DNA of 52,195 nucleotides from Luteolibacter arcticus. GTDB lineage: Bacteria; Verrucomicrobiota; Verrucomicrobiia; Verrucomicrobiales; Akkermansiaceae. Position 1 is the stretch's first letter. The number at the start of each line of letters is the position of its first letter. The translations under genes were made by a program, and so were the position numbers. Of the stretch, positions 42,487 to 49,536 are shown piece after piece. The notes beneath the pieces were generated by a model. The model made no database searches. It was given only the letters and a program-made list of their open reading frames with translations, and was not told the DNA's origin. The stretch covers positions 1 to 52,195 of the forward strand of contig NZ_JAPDDT010000028.1 of NCBI RefSeq assembly GCF_025950235.1. Reading direction: 5' to 3'.

Positions 42487-43302
42487 GTGAGCGCCTACAC
42501 GTCACTCGAAGCCCTGCTGCACGATGCCTTCTGGGCGGACGAAGGCGAACCGGTCGAGCTCGCCATGCTCGATGAGCTGCTGCGCGGTCACCCCGGCCCC
42601 TCGCTTGAGATCGGCTGCGGGTCCGGCCGCCTGCTGCTGCCGCTGTTGCAAAAAGGCCATGTCGTCGAGGGACTCGAACTCTCCCGCGACATGCTCGATC
42701 TCTGCCGGAACGCCGCGGAAGCCCTCGGGCTGGCCCCGGTCCTCCACGAGGGCGACATGACCGTTTTCGACCCCGGCAAGACCTATCACTCGCTGCTGCT
42801 GCCGGCCTTCACCTTCCAGCTCGCACCCGACCCCGCCGCGGCGCTCGCCCATTTCCATCGGCTGTTGGAGATGGACGGGCTGCTCTACCTCAGCGTCTTC
42901 ATCCCGATGGCCGAGCTCCATCGCGAGCTGCCGGAGGGCGAGTGGTACGAGGACCATCGTACCAGCCTGCCGGACGGCCGCGCCGCCGCCGTCCACACCC
43001 GCCACCGGCTTGATCGCAAGAACCGCGTCCTCGAACGCGAGCACCGCTACGAACTCCTGACCGCCGACGGCAAGGTCGAATCCGAGCACCTTTCCTCGCA
43101 GACCCTGCGCTGGTTCACCCCGCGTCAGCTCCGCGGCCTGCTGGAAAAGGCCGGCTTCGAAGCCGTCCACGCCCTCGCCGACTTCGACCCCGAGTTCCCG
43201 GTGGATGACGAAGCCCAGATCGTCACCGTCGTCGCGCGCAAGCGCCCACCGGGCACGCTGGGAGCGCGGGCCGCTGGCCCGCCGAAGAAAAAGAAAGGCT
43301 GA
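42487..43302 (+). CDS. Class I SAM-dependent methyltransferase
   Basis: A 271-residue protein with a GTG start. SAM-binding motif I is L-E41-I-G-C-G-S-G-R, followed by G-L-E-L-S (acidic loop), then D-M-T-V-F and the L-L-x-A-F-T-F motif IV region. A C-terminal F-T-P-R-Q-L-R-G-L-L-E-K-A-G-F helix is typical of the ubiquinone/menaquinone-type branch. The methyl acceptor is unknown. The last about 15 residues, beginning G-T-L-G-A-R-A-A-G-P, are encoded by a dispersed inverted repeat and are probably a recent extension of the reading frame. Confidence 0.88.
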   Translation: MSAYTSLEALLHDAFWADEGEPVELAMLDELLRGHPGPSLEIGCGSGRLLLPLLQKGHVVEGLELSRDMLDLCRNAAEALGLAPVLHEGDMTVFDPGKTYHSLLLPAFTFQLAPDPAAALAHFHRLLEMDGLLYLSVFIPMAELHRELPEGEWYEDHRTSLPDGRAAAVHTRHRLDRKNRVLEREHRYELLTADGKVESEHLSSQTLRWFTPRQLRGLLEKAGFEAVHALADFDPEFPVDDEAQIVTVVARKRPPGTLGARAAGPPKKKKG

Positions 43303-43377
43303 CTCCAGCTAACGGGCCGAAACAAAAAACTCTTCGCCCAAGGACCATTCTGCGGGCCAGCGGCCCGCGCTCCCAGC
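43257..43377. repeat. REP-like paired inverted repeat (perfect 26-bp arms)
   Basis: Perfect 26-bp inverted arms at 43257-43282 and 43352-43377 (GCTGGGAGCGCGGGCCGCTG onward), each containing its own GCGGGCCGCTGGCCCGC hairpin. The spacer is 69 bases. The right arm is preceded by AGGACCATTCTGC, as in the other copies. The left arm overlaps the 3' end of the methyltransferase coding region. Confidence 0.92.
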
Positions 43378-43422
43378 AACTCCCGCCCTTGCCCCGTCGC
43401 CCGAATCCAGCATCTTTCCCTC

Positions 43423-44571
43423 ATGCGCTTTCCCCACGGTCACCTCGCCTACTGCACGAATATCCACCCCGCCGAGGACTGGCCGAGCACCTTTCAGGCC
43501 CTCGATACCCACGCGCTGCGCGTCCGCGATCTTGTCTCCCCGGGCCAACCCTACGCCATCGGCCTGCGTCTCTCCGCCAAGGCCGCCGCCGAACTCCTGA
43601 CAGGCGATTACCTCCCCGGCTTCAAGGACTGGCTCGCTGCGGAAAACGCCTACGTCTGCAGCCTGAACGGCTTCCCCTACGGCGACTTCCGCGCCGGGGC
43701 CTTCGTGAAGCGCAATGTCTTCCGCCCCGATTGGACCGATCCGGCCCGGCTGGAATACACCAAGGAACTCTTCACCATCATCTCCGAGCTGGTGCCGGAG
43801 GGCGTCGATGGCTCCGTCTCCACCCTGCCGGGCTCCTTCAAGGAATTCGGTGCAGATGAAACGCTGATCCACGCGCAGCTCATCGAACTTGCCGGCTTCC
43901 TCGATGCCCTCAGCGACGTCTCCGGCCGCGACCTTCACCTCGGCCTGGAACCCGAACCGCGCGGCCATTTCGAGAACACAGAGGAGACCCTGCGCTTCTT
44001 CGACCGCCTGCTCGATGCCTCGCCGGACCACGAACAGATCAAGCGCCGCATCGGCATCAACTACGACTGCTGCCACTTCGCGCTCCAGTACGAGGATGCC
44101 CGTACTTCGCTCAATGCCCTGCGCGGCGAAGGCCTGCGCCTGTCGAAGATCCACCTCTCCGCCGCGCTCGCGCTCGACCCGCGGATACCGGAAGCGGTGG
44201 AGGCCATCAGCGCCTTCGACGAACCGACCTTCCTCCATCAGGTGCTCGCCCGCCATCCCGACGGCCGCATCGAACGCTTCACCGACCTGCCCGACGGCCT
44301 CGCCTCGCTGGACACCGCCGAAGGTCGCGATGCCGAGCAATGGCGCGTCCACTTCCACATCCCGCTCGATGCCGAACCGGCCGGGCCGCTGAAATCCACC
44401 CGCCAGCATTCTCGCGATGCCCTGATGCTCGCCGAGGAGGTCCCGGACCTCTGCTCCCACTGGGAGATCGAGACCTACACCTGGGGCGTGCTCCCGGCTG
44501 ACATGCAACGTCCGGTGGAAGAACAGATCGCCGCCGAATATCGCTGGGTACTCGGCACCAATGCCGCGTAG
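43423..44571 (+). CDS. eboE: EboE-type metabolite-traffic protein (TIM barrel)
   Basis: A 382-residue protein beginning with the family hallmark Y-C-T-N-I-H-P-A-E-D-W. Later come G-L-R-L-S, S-L-N-G-F-P-Y-G-D-F, a V-F-R-P-D-W segment and G-S-V-S-T-L-P. Glutamate, aspartate and histidine residues (G-L-E-P-E-P; N-Y-D-C-C-H) sit on strand ends as in sugar-isomerase-like TIM barrels that bind a metal. EboE belongs to the ebo gene set, implicated in cyanobacteria in moving a scytonemin precursor across the membrane. Here it is not followed by the other ebo genes; only an EboC-like prenyltransferase lies 830 bases on. Confidence 0.9.
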   Translation: MRFPHGHLAYCTNIHPAEDWPSTFQALDTHALRVRDLVSPGQPYAIGLRLSAKAAAELLTGDYLPGFKDWLAAENAYVCSLNGFPYGDFRAGAFVKRNVFRPDWTDPARLEYTKELFTIISELVPEGVDGSVSTLPGSFKEFGADETLIHAQLIELAGFLDALSDVSGRDLHLGLEPEPRGHFENTEETLRFFDRLLDASPDHEQIKRRIGINYDCCHFALQYEDARTSLNALRGEGLRLSKIHLSAALALDPRIPEAVEAISAFDEPTFLHQVLARHPDGRIERFTDLPDGLASLDTAEGRDAEQWRVHFHIPLDAEPAGPLKSTRQHSRDALMLAEEVPDLCSHWEIETYTWGVLPADMQRPVEEQIAAEYRWVLGTNAA

Positions 44572-44590
44572 TCCTCCTGGCATCTGGCAA

Positions 44591-44890
44591 TCAATCTCCC
44601 GATCGGAGTCGGTCGCGCCTGCCGACGACCACGGAGAACACCACCACGGCCGTGAACCAGACAAGGGAAAGCACCAGCAGCGGCGCCCATAGCCAGAACA
44701 GGAAGACGTCGCTGAATTCGCCCCATGGGGTGCAAATCCAGTAAACGAAGATCAGGGCCGGGATTGTCGCCGCGAGAATGAGGCCATTCGCGGTGCGCAT
44801 CTCGCCGGGCCGTCGCAGCAGGCGGAAAGCGGCCAGCGGTAGCAGCGCCGGGAGCGAGAACAGGAAGTGGCCGAGGAACGAAAGGAACAT
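44591..44890 (-). CDS. Small three-helix membrane protein, hypothetical
   Basis: A 99-residue protein with an ATG start and three hydrophobic segments (about 5-24, 36-55 and 64-88), ending in a short basic tail. The W-I-C-T-P-W-G-E-F loop between helices 2 and 3 is its only distinctive feature. It is convergent with the EboE gene, 20 bases apart. No family is recognised. Confidence 0.65.
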   Translation of the reverse strand: MFLSFLGHFLFSLPALLPLAAFRLLRRPGEMRTANGLILAATIPALIFVYWICTPWGEFSDVFLFWLWAPLLVLSLVWFTAVVVFSVVVGRRDRLRSGD

Positions 44891-44931
44891 GGGCCGCCGG
44901 GTTTGGGCCCATGCTGACAGCGGCAGGCTAT

Positions 44932-44973
44932 TGTCACAATTACGGAGTTGGCGGGTCCGAACTCAATGTGACA
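44932..44973. promoter_or_regulatory. Inverted repeat TGTCACA...TGTGACA in divergent promoter region
   Basis: Perfect 7-base arms at 44932-44938 and 44967-44973, 28 bases apart, lie in the 160-base region between the small membrane-protein gene and the lysine-rich protein gene. The half-site TGTGA/TCACA is CRP/FNR-like, but the spacing is far wider than for one dimer, so it may be two half-sites or a stem. Confidence 0.3.
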
Positions 44974-45050
44974 GATTCGTCGCCCTTCGGATCTTGTCGA
45001 ACCCGTTCGAAAGGATGGGGAGGGCACCGAACTTTCCTGCCAAGCGCAAC

Positions 45051-45260
45051 ATGAATACCGACGACCAGAATCAGCAAACTCCAGCAGCCGACCAGTCCTC
45101 ACCGGAGGAGGCGAAGTCGCAAATCAAGGAGGCGAAGGCCAAACTGAAGCTCGCCAAGGCCGCGGTGAAGACCGCGAAAAAGGAAGCAGGCCAAGCCAAG
45201 AAGGAATTGAAGGGCCTCAAGAAGGATAAGAAGAAGGCCACCAAAAAGGGTAAGAAGTAG
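45051..45260 (+). CDS. Lysine/alanine-rich small protein
   Basis: A 69-residue protein. The first 20 residues are acidic and Gln-rich; the rest is a single Lys/Ala/Leu helix ending in a poly-lysine tail (K-K-A-T-K-K-G-K-K). The composition resembles bacterial histone-H1-like or coiled-coil nucleoid proteins. I chose ATG 45051 because the longer upstream frame is out of character. DNA binding is a guess from charge alone. Confidence 0.65.
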   Translation: MNTDDQNQQTPAADQSSPEEAKSQIKEAKAKLKLAKAAVKTAKKEAGQAKKELKGLKKDKKKATKKGKK

Positions 45261-45401
45261 CCGGGAGGCATTCGCTGCAATCCGGCAGCGCAGCGGGCCT
45301 CCTGACCGTCTTTCGATAGGCCGGAGACCCCGCAGTTCTTTTCGGAAGGCACGCGGCTGGAACTCTTGCGACGGTCATGCACCGCCGCTACAAGGCTCGC
45401 G

Positions 45402-46388
45402 ATGTCCCGCCTCCGTCCGCTGTTAGCCACGCTGCGCATCGCCAACGCGCCGAGCGTGGTGAGCAATGTGTGGCTGGGGTTCATCACCGGCTGGTACTTC
45501 TGTTTCGGATCCTGGATCCCGCTCGATACGGACATGATCCACTGGCAGAACGTGGTTCTGCTCTGTGCGTCCGGGCTGCTGATCTACTTCGCCGGCAATT
45601 TGGCAAACGATTGGCACGACTTGGAGTGGGACAAGGAACGCCGGCCCGAACGGGCCCTGCCATCCGGGGTCTTTCGCCGGTCCAGCTATCTGGGGGCAGC
45701 ATGCCTCTCGGCCGCCTTGGGGATACTCTGCGCGTTCGTGCAGAACCGCTACTGCGGCATCTGTGCGATCGGCATCCTGATACTGGTCGCGATCTACACG
45801 CGCTTCCACAAGCGGGCGATCTGGCCGGTGATCCCCATGGGGCTTTGTCGCGCCGGGCTTTACTTGATGGGCTTCGCCGCGTTCGCACCGGACTTCATCT
45901 CTTACTTCGACGCGGGTATCACTTGGCAGTCGATCGCCCAAGGGGCGCTCATCATCCTGACGATGGCCGCCGGGCTATTCGCCTACATCACGGGCCTCTC
46001 TCTTTCAGCCCGATATGAGGGAATGGGGGATGCTCCGCCCGGCCCGCGCTTTCTTTCCAAGGTTCTCCTTTTCTTGCCCATGGTGGCGATGCCGTGCTGG
46101 TTCGTAAGCCAAGCACCGCACTGGGGGCTGATCTCGATCGCACCGTATGCCGCGTGGCTGACCTTGTGTTTCACCCGCTTCAAGAAGCCGATCCCCCGCT
46201 ATGTCTCGGCGCTACTCGCCGGAATCCCGTTGGTGGACTCAGCTGCCGCCATCCCCTTGGCGCTGTTGCTCGCCTTCGTCCCGGGAAACGGCGTGGTCAA
46301 TGTGCCCTTGGCGTGGGGAATCGTGGCCGTGCCGTTTGCGGCCTTCGTCTTGGGCCGCGCGCTGCAAAAGCTGGCACCCGCAACGTGA
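45402..46388 (+). CDS. eboC: UbiA-family prenyltransferase, EboC-like
   Basis: A 328-residue polytopic protein with eight or nine predicted membrane helices. The first aspartate-rich motif of the UbiA superfamily is N69-D-W-H-D73-L-E-W-D77, followed by K-E-R-R-P-E-R-A-L-P-S-G. The second motif region (S-A-R-Y-E-G-M-G-D) is degenerate compared with ubiquinone or menaquinone prenyltransferases, which is what I expect for the EboC branch. ATG 45402 puts the conserved L-R-I-A-N-A-P-S segment near the N-terminus; the longer frame from a TTG is unlikely. The product is unknown. Its nearness to EboE supports the EboC name. Confidence 0.82.
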   Translation: MSRLRPLLATLRIANAPSVVSNVWLGFITGWYFCFGSWIPLDTDMIHWQNVVLLCASGLLIYFAGNLANDWHDLEWDKERRPERALPSGVFRRSSYLGAACLSAALGILCAFVQNRYCGICAIGILILVAIYTRFHKRAIWPVIPMGLCRAGLYLMGFAAFAPDFISYFDAGITWQSIAQGALIILTMAAGLFAYITGLSLSARYEGMGDAPPGPRFLSKVLLFLPMVAMPCWFVSQAPHWGLISIAPYAAWLTLCFTRFKKPIPRYVSALLAGIPLVDSAAAIPLALLLAFVPGNGVVNVPLAWGIVAVPFAAFVLGRALQKLAPAT

Positions 46389-46393
46389 AGCCC

Positions 46394-46513
46394 GCTGGGA
46401 GCGCGGGCCGCTGGCCCGCTGAAGCACGGGGACTGCCTACATTGAGGCTTCGGACCGAAGCGGTGACCGGAGCCTAGGGACCGTTCAGCGGGCCAGCGGC
46501 CCGCGCTCCCAGC
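46394..46513. repeat. REP-like paired inverted repeat (perfect 30-bp arms)
   Basis: Perfect 30-bp inverted arms at 46394-46423 and 46484-46513 with a 60-base spacer. The 26-base core is identical to the copy at 43257-43377. Each arm is itself a hairpin around GCGGGCC...GGCCCGC. The spacer contains a further small inverted repeat, GCTTCGGACCGAAGC at 46448-46462. It fills the gap between the convergent EboC-like and asparaginase genes and may serve as a terminator for both. Confidence 0.93.
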
Positions 46514-46521
46514 GTACTGCA

Positions 46522-47001
46522 TCACACCGCCTCAAATCGTCCCGCCTCGCGATTCTTGCGGACCTTCCCGGCGGGAAAAACAGTCCCGTTCATCGCGAGA
46601 TAAACCCCGGGCGGAAGCGCCTGCACGGCACCGAGCGCGAGGCCGAGATTGAAAACGGCATCGGTCACGCGGAACCGCGCGGGAGCAAGGGCACCGGTAA
46701 GGACGATGGTCTTGCCGGCGAGCCCCGTAAGAGCCTCGGCGGTGAGGCTCATGGTATCGGTGCCGTGGGTGATGAGGATCTTTTCCTCGGGAGCCTCCAC
46801 ACAAGCGCGGCGAATCTCCGCACGGTCGGCATCGGTCATCTCCAGGCTGTCTTTCCGGAGCAGGGGCTCCAGCCGCCACTCAATGGTCACGCCGGATTCG
46901 CGGAAGACGTGCGGCACGGTCGGCTCGCCAACCTCATACTCGGAAGAGGCGTCGAAGTAGACCTTGTCGATGGTACCGCCGGTGGTGAGGACGAGGAGCA
47001 T
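46522..47001 (-). CDS. Short asparaginase-domain protein
   Basis: A 159-residue protein equal to the N-terminal domain of type I/II asparaginases. The first catalytic motif T-T-G-G-T-I-D-K is close to the N-terminus and the second, T-H-G-T-D-T-M, is at about 78-84. The C-terminal domain, which completes the active site in classical enzymes, is absent. Single-domain members of about 160 residues are known as a separate group of unknown substrate. ATG 47001 is preferred over TTG 47013. Whether it hydrolyses asparagine is uncertain. Confidence 0.85.
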   Translation of the reverse strand: MLLVLTTGGTIDKVYFDASSEYEVGEPTVPHVFRESGVTIEWRLEPLLRKDSLEMTDADRAEIRRACVEAPEEKILITHGTDTMSLTAEALTGLAGKTIVLTGALAPARFRVTDAVFNLGLALGAVQALPPGVYLAMNGTVFPAGKVRKNREAGRFEAV

Positions 47002-47052
47002 GGGAAGAGACAAAAGATCGCAAGATTCCAGACACCAGACCGGAGAAGAAGG

Positions 47053-47964
47053 CTACGCCTTCGGTAGGAAGAACGACCGCTGCTTGTCGGAGACCGGCAT
47101 GCCGAGTTTTTCCATGGCCTCCATCATGTCCTCCCAGACGGCGCGCTTGTCGCGGACCGAGGTGCTGCGCAGCAGGTAGGAGGGGTGATAGGTGACGCGC
47201 ACCGGGATCCCATTGAACTCGTACCACTTCCCGCGCATCGCGCTGACCGAACCGGTGAGGCCCAGCAGACCCTCCGCCGCGGTGCCACCGAGGGCGACGA
47301 TGCAGTGCGGCTTCACGATCTCGACCTCGGCACGGACGAAGGACAGGCAGGACGCCATTTCCTCCAGGGTCGGCTTGCGGTTGTTGGTCGTCTGGCCGGG
47401 CGTGGCGGGGCGGAATTTGACGATGTTGGAAATATAAGCCTGCTCGCGGGCCAGCCCCATCGCTTTCAGGATGTCGTTGAGCTTCTGACCGGCGGGGCCG
47501 ACGAAGGGCTCGCGCTGGAGTTCCTCCTGGTAGCCGGGGGCCTCGCCAACAAGCATGAGGTCCGCCTCCGGACTGCCGGTGGAGAAGACCATGGTGGTGC
47601 GCAGCGTACCGAGCTTGCGGGCCGGAGCCCAGTTCTCCGCCTGAGCGGCGAGGGCGGCGATCTTTTCGGCAGCGCTCCCGGCGGCCGGCGCGGAAATCGC
47701 CGGGACGAAAGCGGCGACCGGCGGAGCGGCGGCAGAGACCGGGGAAGAGGAAGCAGGTTCTTCAGCGATGGCAGCGACTGGGGCGGACACTGAAGTGGCT
47801 CGCGCGGGTGCTTGTTTCGGCGCCCGGGCCCGCCGATGAAGTTCGCGGAGGAGTTCCTTGGCCTGATCGTCGAGGTGGATGTGCGTGACACCGCGAACTT
47901 CCTCGCTGCGGAGGAAGTCGAGCAGGGCATCGACCGGACGGCTCACGGGCAGGACGCTAGGCAT
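47053..47964 (-). CDS. Uracil-DNA glycosylase family protein (family 4-like) lacking the CxxC
   Basis: A 303-residue protein. An N-terminal helical segment (1-50) and an Ala/Pro/Ser-rich linker (about 50-98) precede the glycosylase domain. Motif 1 is G140-E-A-P-G followed by P-F-V-G-P-A-G-Q-K-L, then I-S-N-I-V-K-F-R-P, and motif 3 is H260-P-S-Y-L-L-R. It removes uracil from DNA as the first step of base-excision repair. The CxxC pair that normally precedes motif 1 and helps hold the iron-sulfur cluster is missing (the position reads E-N-W-A-P-A-R), leaving only C206 and C221. ATG 47964 is taken as start; the long upstream frame runs through a repeat. Confidence 0.9.
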   Translation of the reverse strand: MPSVLPVSRPVDALLDFLRSEEVRGVTHIHLDDQAKELLRELHRRARAPKQAPARATSVSAPVAAIAEEPASSSPVSAAAPPVAAFVPAISAPAAGSAAEKIAALAAQAENWAPARKLGTLRTTMVFSTGSPEADLMLVGEAPGYQEELQREPFVGPAGQKLNDILKAMGLAREQAYISNIVKFRPATPGQTTNNRKPTLEEMASCLSFVRAEVEIVKPHCIVALGGTAAEGLLGLTGSVSAMRGKWYEFNGIPVRVTYHPSYLLRSTSVRDKRAVWEDMMEAMEKLGMPVSDKQRSFFLPKA

Positions 47965-48010
47965 CCGTCGGCGACGGTGCAATGCCGGTTTGGGTCCAGA
48001 AAATGGGACT

Positions 48011-48125
48011 GCCAAGACGCCAAGTTCGCCAAGTTTTCCGAGGCATTGAAAAGAAACCCGCGTCCCACGACTTGCCCTCGAGATGAGAGCAGCCTGACCT
48101 TCCTTGGCGCACTTGGCGTCTTGGC
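48011..48125. repeat. Paired inverted repeat of the GCCAAGACGCCAAG family
   Basis: Arms of 23 bases at 48011-48033 and 48103-48125 match in 22 positions as inverted repeats, each built from two or three GCCAAG units. The spacer is 69 bases, close to the spacing in the GGAGCGCGG family. It lies between the divergent glycosylase and PspA genes and is unrelated in sequence to the other repeats here. Confidence 0.85.
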
Positions 48126-48235
48126 GGTTCCACTTTTCCGCCGGACGCGCGATTCCATTCCCCCGGCAGGCTTGTACTTGCCCCTCCCCCGCCGCTTCAC
48201 CCATCGTGCGAGTGCGCAGACCGCGCTTCCCGACC

Positions 48236-48979
48236 ATGTTCCGCCGCATTGCCAACCTGTTCAAAGGATTCCTCGGCCTCTTCATCGGGGGAATCGAGAA
48301 GAAGAACCCCGAAGCCTTGCTCGACGTGGAGAAGGAAAACCTCCGCAAGCAAATCAGCGAGTTCAACCAAGGTCTCGCCGCGCACGCGGGGCTGGTCGAG
48401 CGGCTGATGGGTCAGGTGAAAAAGCTCAACAACGAGGAGACAGAGCTGAAGGCCAAGACCAAGGCCCTCCTCCAGGCCGGCCAGCGCGACGCCGCCGCGG
48501 AAACGGCGCTGCGCTACCAGACCGTGGACAAGCAGCACGACGAGCTGAACGCCCAGATGGAGGCCGCCGAGACCCGCTACAAGGAACTGGTCCGCGCCCG
48601 CGACGTGGCCATCAAGGCCGCGCGCGACAAGATCGAGTCGCTACGGCGCGGCATTGACGACATGAAAGTCCAGAAAGCCATGGCCGAACTCAATGAAATG
48701 GCCGCCGGCATGGTCGGCTCACTCGGTGGCTCCGGCGATACGCTCAACCGTCTCGAAGAAATGGTCGAAGACGAACGCAGCAAGGCCGCCGGCCGCGCCC
48801 GCGTCGCCCGCGACAGCGTGGACATGAGCGGCACCGTCTTGAAAGAAGCCGAGCAAAAGGCGATCGCCAACATGGCCCTCGCCGACTTCGCCGCGGCAGA
48901 AGGAATCGAACTCGAGCCGAAGCAGGGCACCACCGAAGCCCCGCCAGCACAGGGCACCATGGGACCGGTGAGCCAATGA
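48236..48979 (+). CDS. pspA: PspA/IM30 family protein
   Basis: A 247-residue protein that starts with an amphipathic helix (M-F-R-R-I-A-N-L-F-K-G-F-L-G-L-F), as in membrane-binding PspA/Vipp1 proteins, then long coiled coils (about 25-150) and a shorter helical region to about 225. The C-terminal tail is disordered, Pro/Gln/Gly-rich. The family forms ESCRT-III-like polymers that repair or remodel the inner membrane under stress. ATG 48236 is chosen because the amphipathic helix begins there. A YkvA protein follows 45 bases later and is probably cotranscribed. Confidence 0.87.
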   Translation: MFRRIANLFKGFLGLFIGGIEKKNPEALLDVEKENLRKQISEFNQGLAAHAGLVERLMGQVKKLNNEETELKAKTKALLQAGQRDAAAETALRYQTVDKQHDELNAQMEAAETRYKELVRARDVAIKAARDKIESLRRGIDDMKVQKAMAELNEMAAGMVGSLGGSGDTLNRLEEMVEDERSKAAGRARVARDSVDMSGTVLKEAEQKAIANMALADFAAAEGIELEPKQGTTEAPPAQGTMGPVSQ

Positions 48980-49024
48980 GCAACTTCTAGCGGCGGTCCA
49001 CGAAAGCAGCCGCTATATTCTTAA

Positions 49025-49390
49025 ATGAGTTCCGAGCTCCCATCCCGCTACCGCGCCGATCGCTGGTATTCGCCGCAGAACCTGTGGCGGAAGATTTCCC
49101 GCTACGCCGTGGTCGCTGGTCGTAAGACCGTGGTCAGCGCGATCACGCTCTACCACTGCCTGCGGGACAAGGACACCCCGCGCTGGGCGAAGGGAGTGAT
49201 CGTGGGCGCACTCGGCTACTTGATCCTGCCGACGGACTTGGTGCCAGACATCATTCCCGGCGCTGGCTACGGCGACGATTGGGCGGCCCTGGTCGCCGCG
49301 CTCGGGACGGTCGCGGCGTATGTGAAGGATGAGCACAAGATCCGCGCGGCAGTGCAGACCGAGAAGATCTTCGGTCTGAAAGGGCATTAG
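49025..49390 (+). CDS. YkvA family (DUF1232) membrane protein
   Basis: A 121-residue protein with the DUF1232 core: K-G-V-I-V-G-A-L-G-Y-L-I-L-P-T-D-L-V-P-D followed by I-I-P-G and G-Y-G-D-D-W-A-A-L. These are one or two short membrane helices with the conserved P-x-D-x-x-P-D turn. Function is unknown. It often occurs near envelope-stress genes, in line with the PspA gene just upstream. Confidence 0.88.
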   Translation: MSSELPSRYRADRWYSPQNLWRKISRYAVVAGRKTVVSAITLYHCLRDKDTPRWAKGVIVGALGYLILPTDLVPDIIPGAGYGDDWAALVAALGTVAAYVKDEHKIRAAVQTEKIFGLKGH

Positions 49391-49536
49391 AACAGGCCTC
49401 GGGCGAAAAATCCGACATCGCCCGGGAACACCCGGACGTCTGACAAAACTCCTGTTTTGCGAGGAGCGTTTGTTCCCTAAAATTGCTACGGAAACCCTGA
49501 GGCACGCCTGCGACCGGCTCCTCTGCCCTGCACTTC

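Noticed and set aside
43309..44664. A 451-codon minus-strand frame opposite eboE
   Set aside because: It begins in small-gene sequence, ends in the REP-like repeat (A-G-R-W-P-A) and has no family match; eboE on the plus strand is clear.
49400..49424. CGGGCGA/TCGCCCG stem after the YkvA gene as a terminator
   Set aside because: Seven base pairs with an 11-base loop and no T-tract; it could equally be chance in GC-rich DNA.
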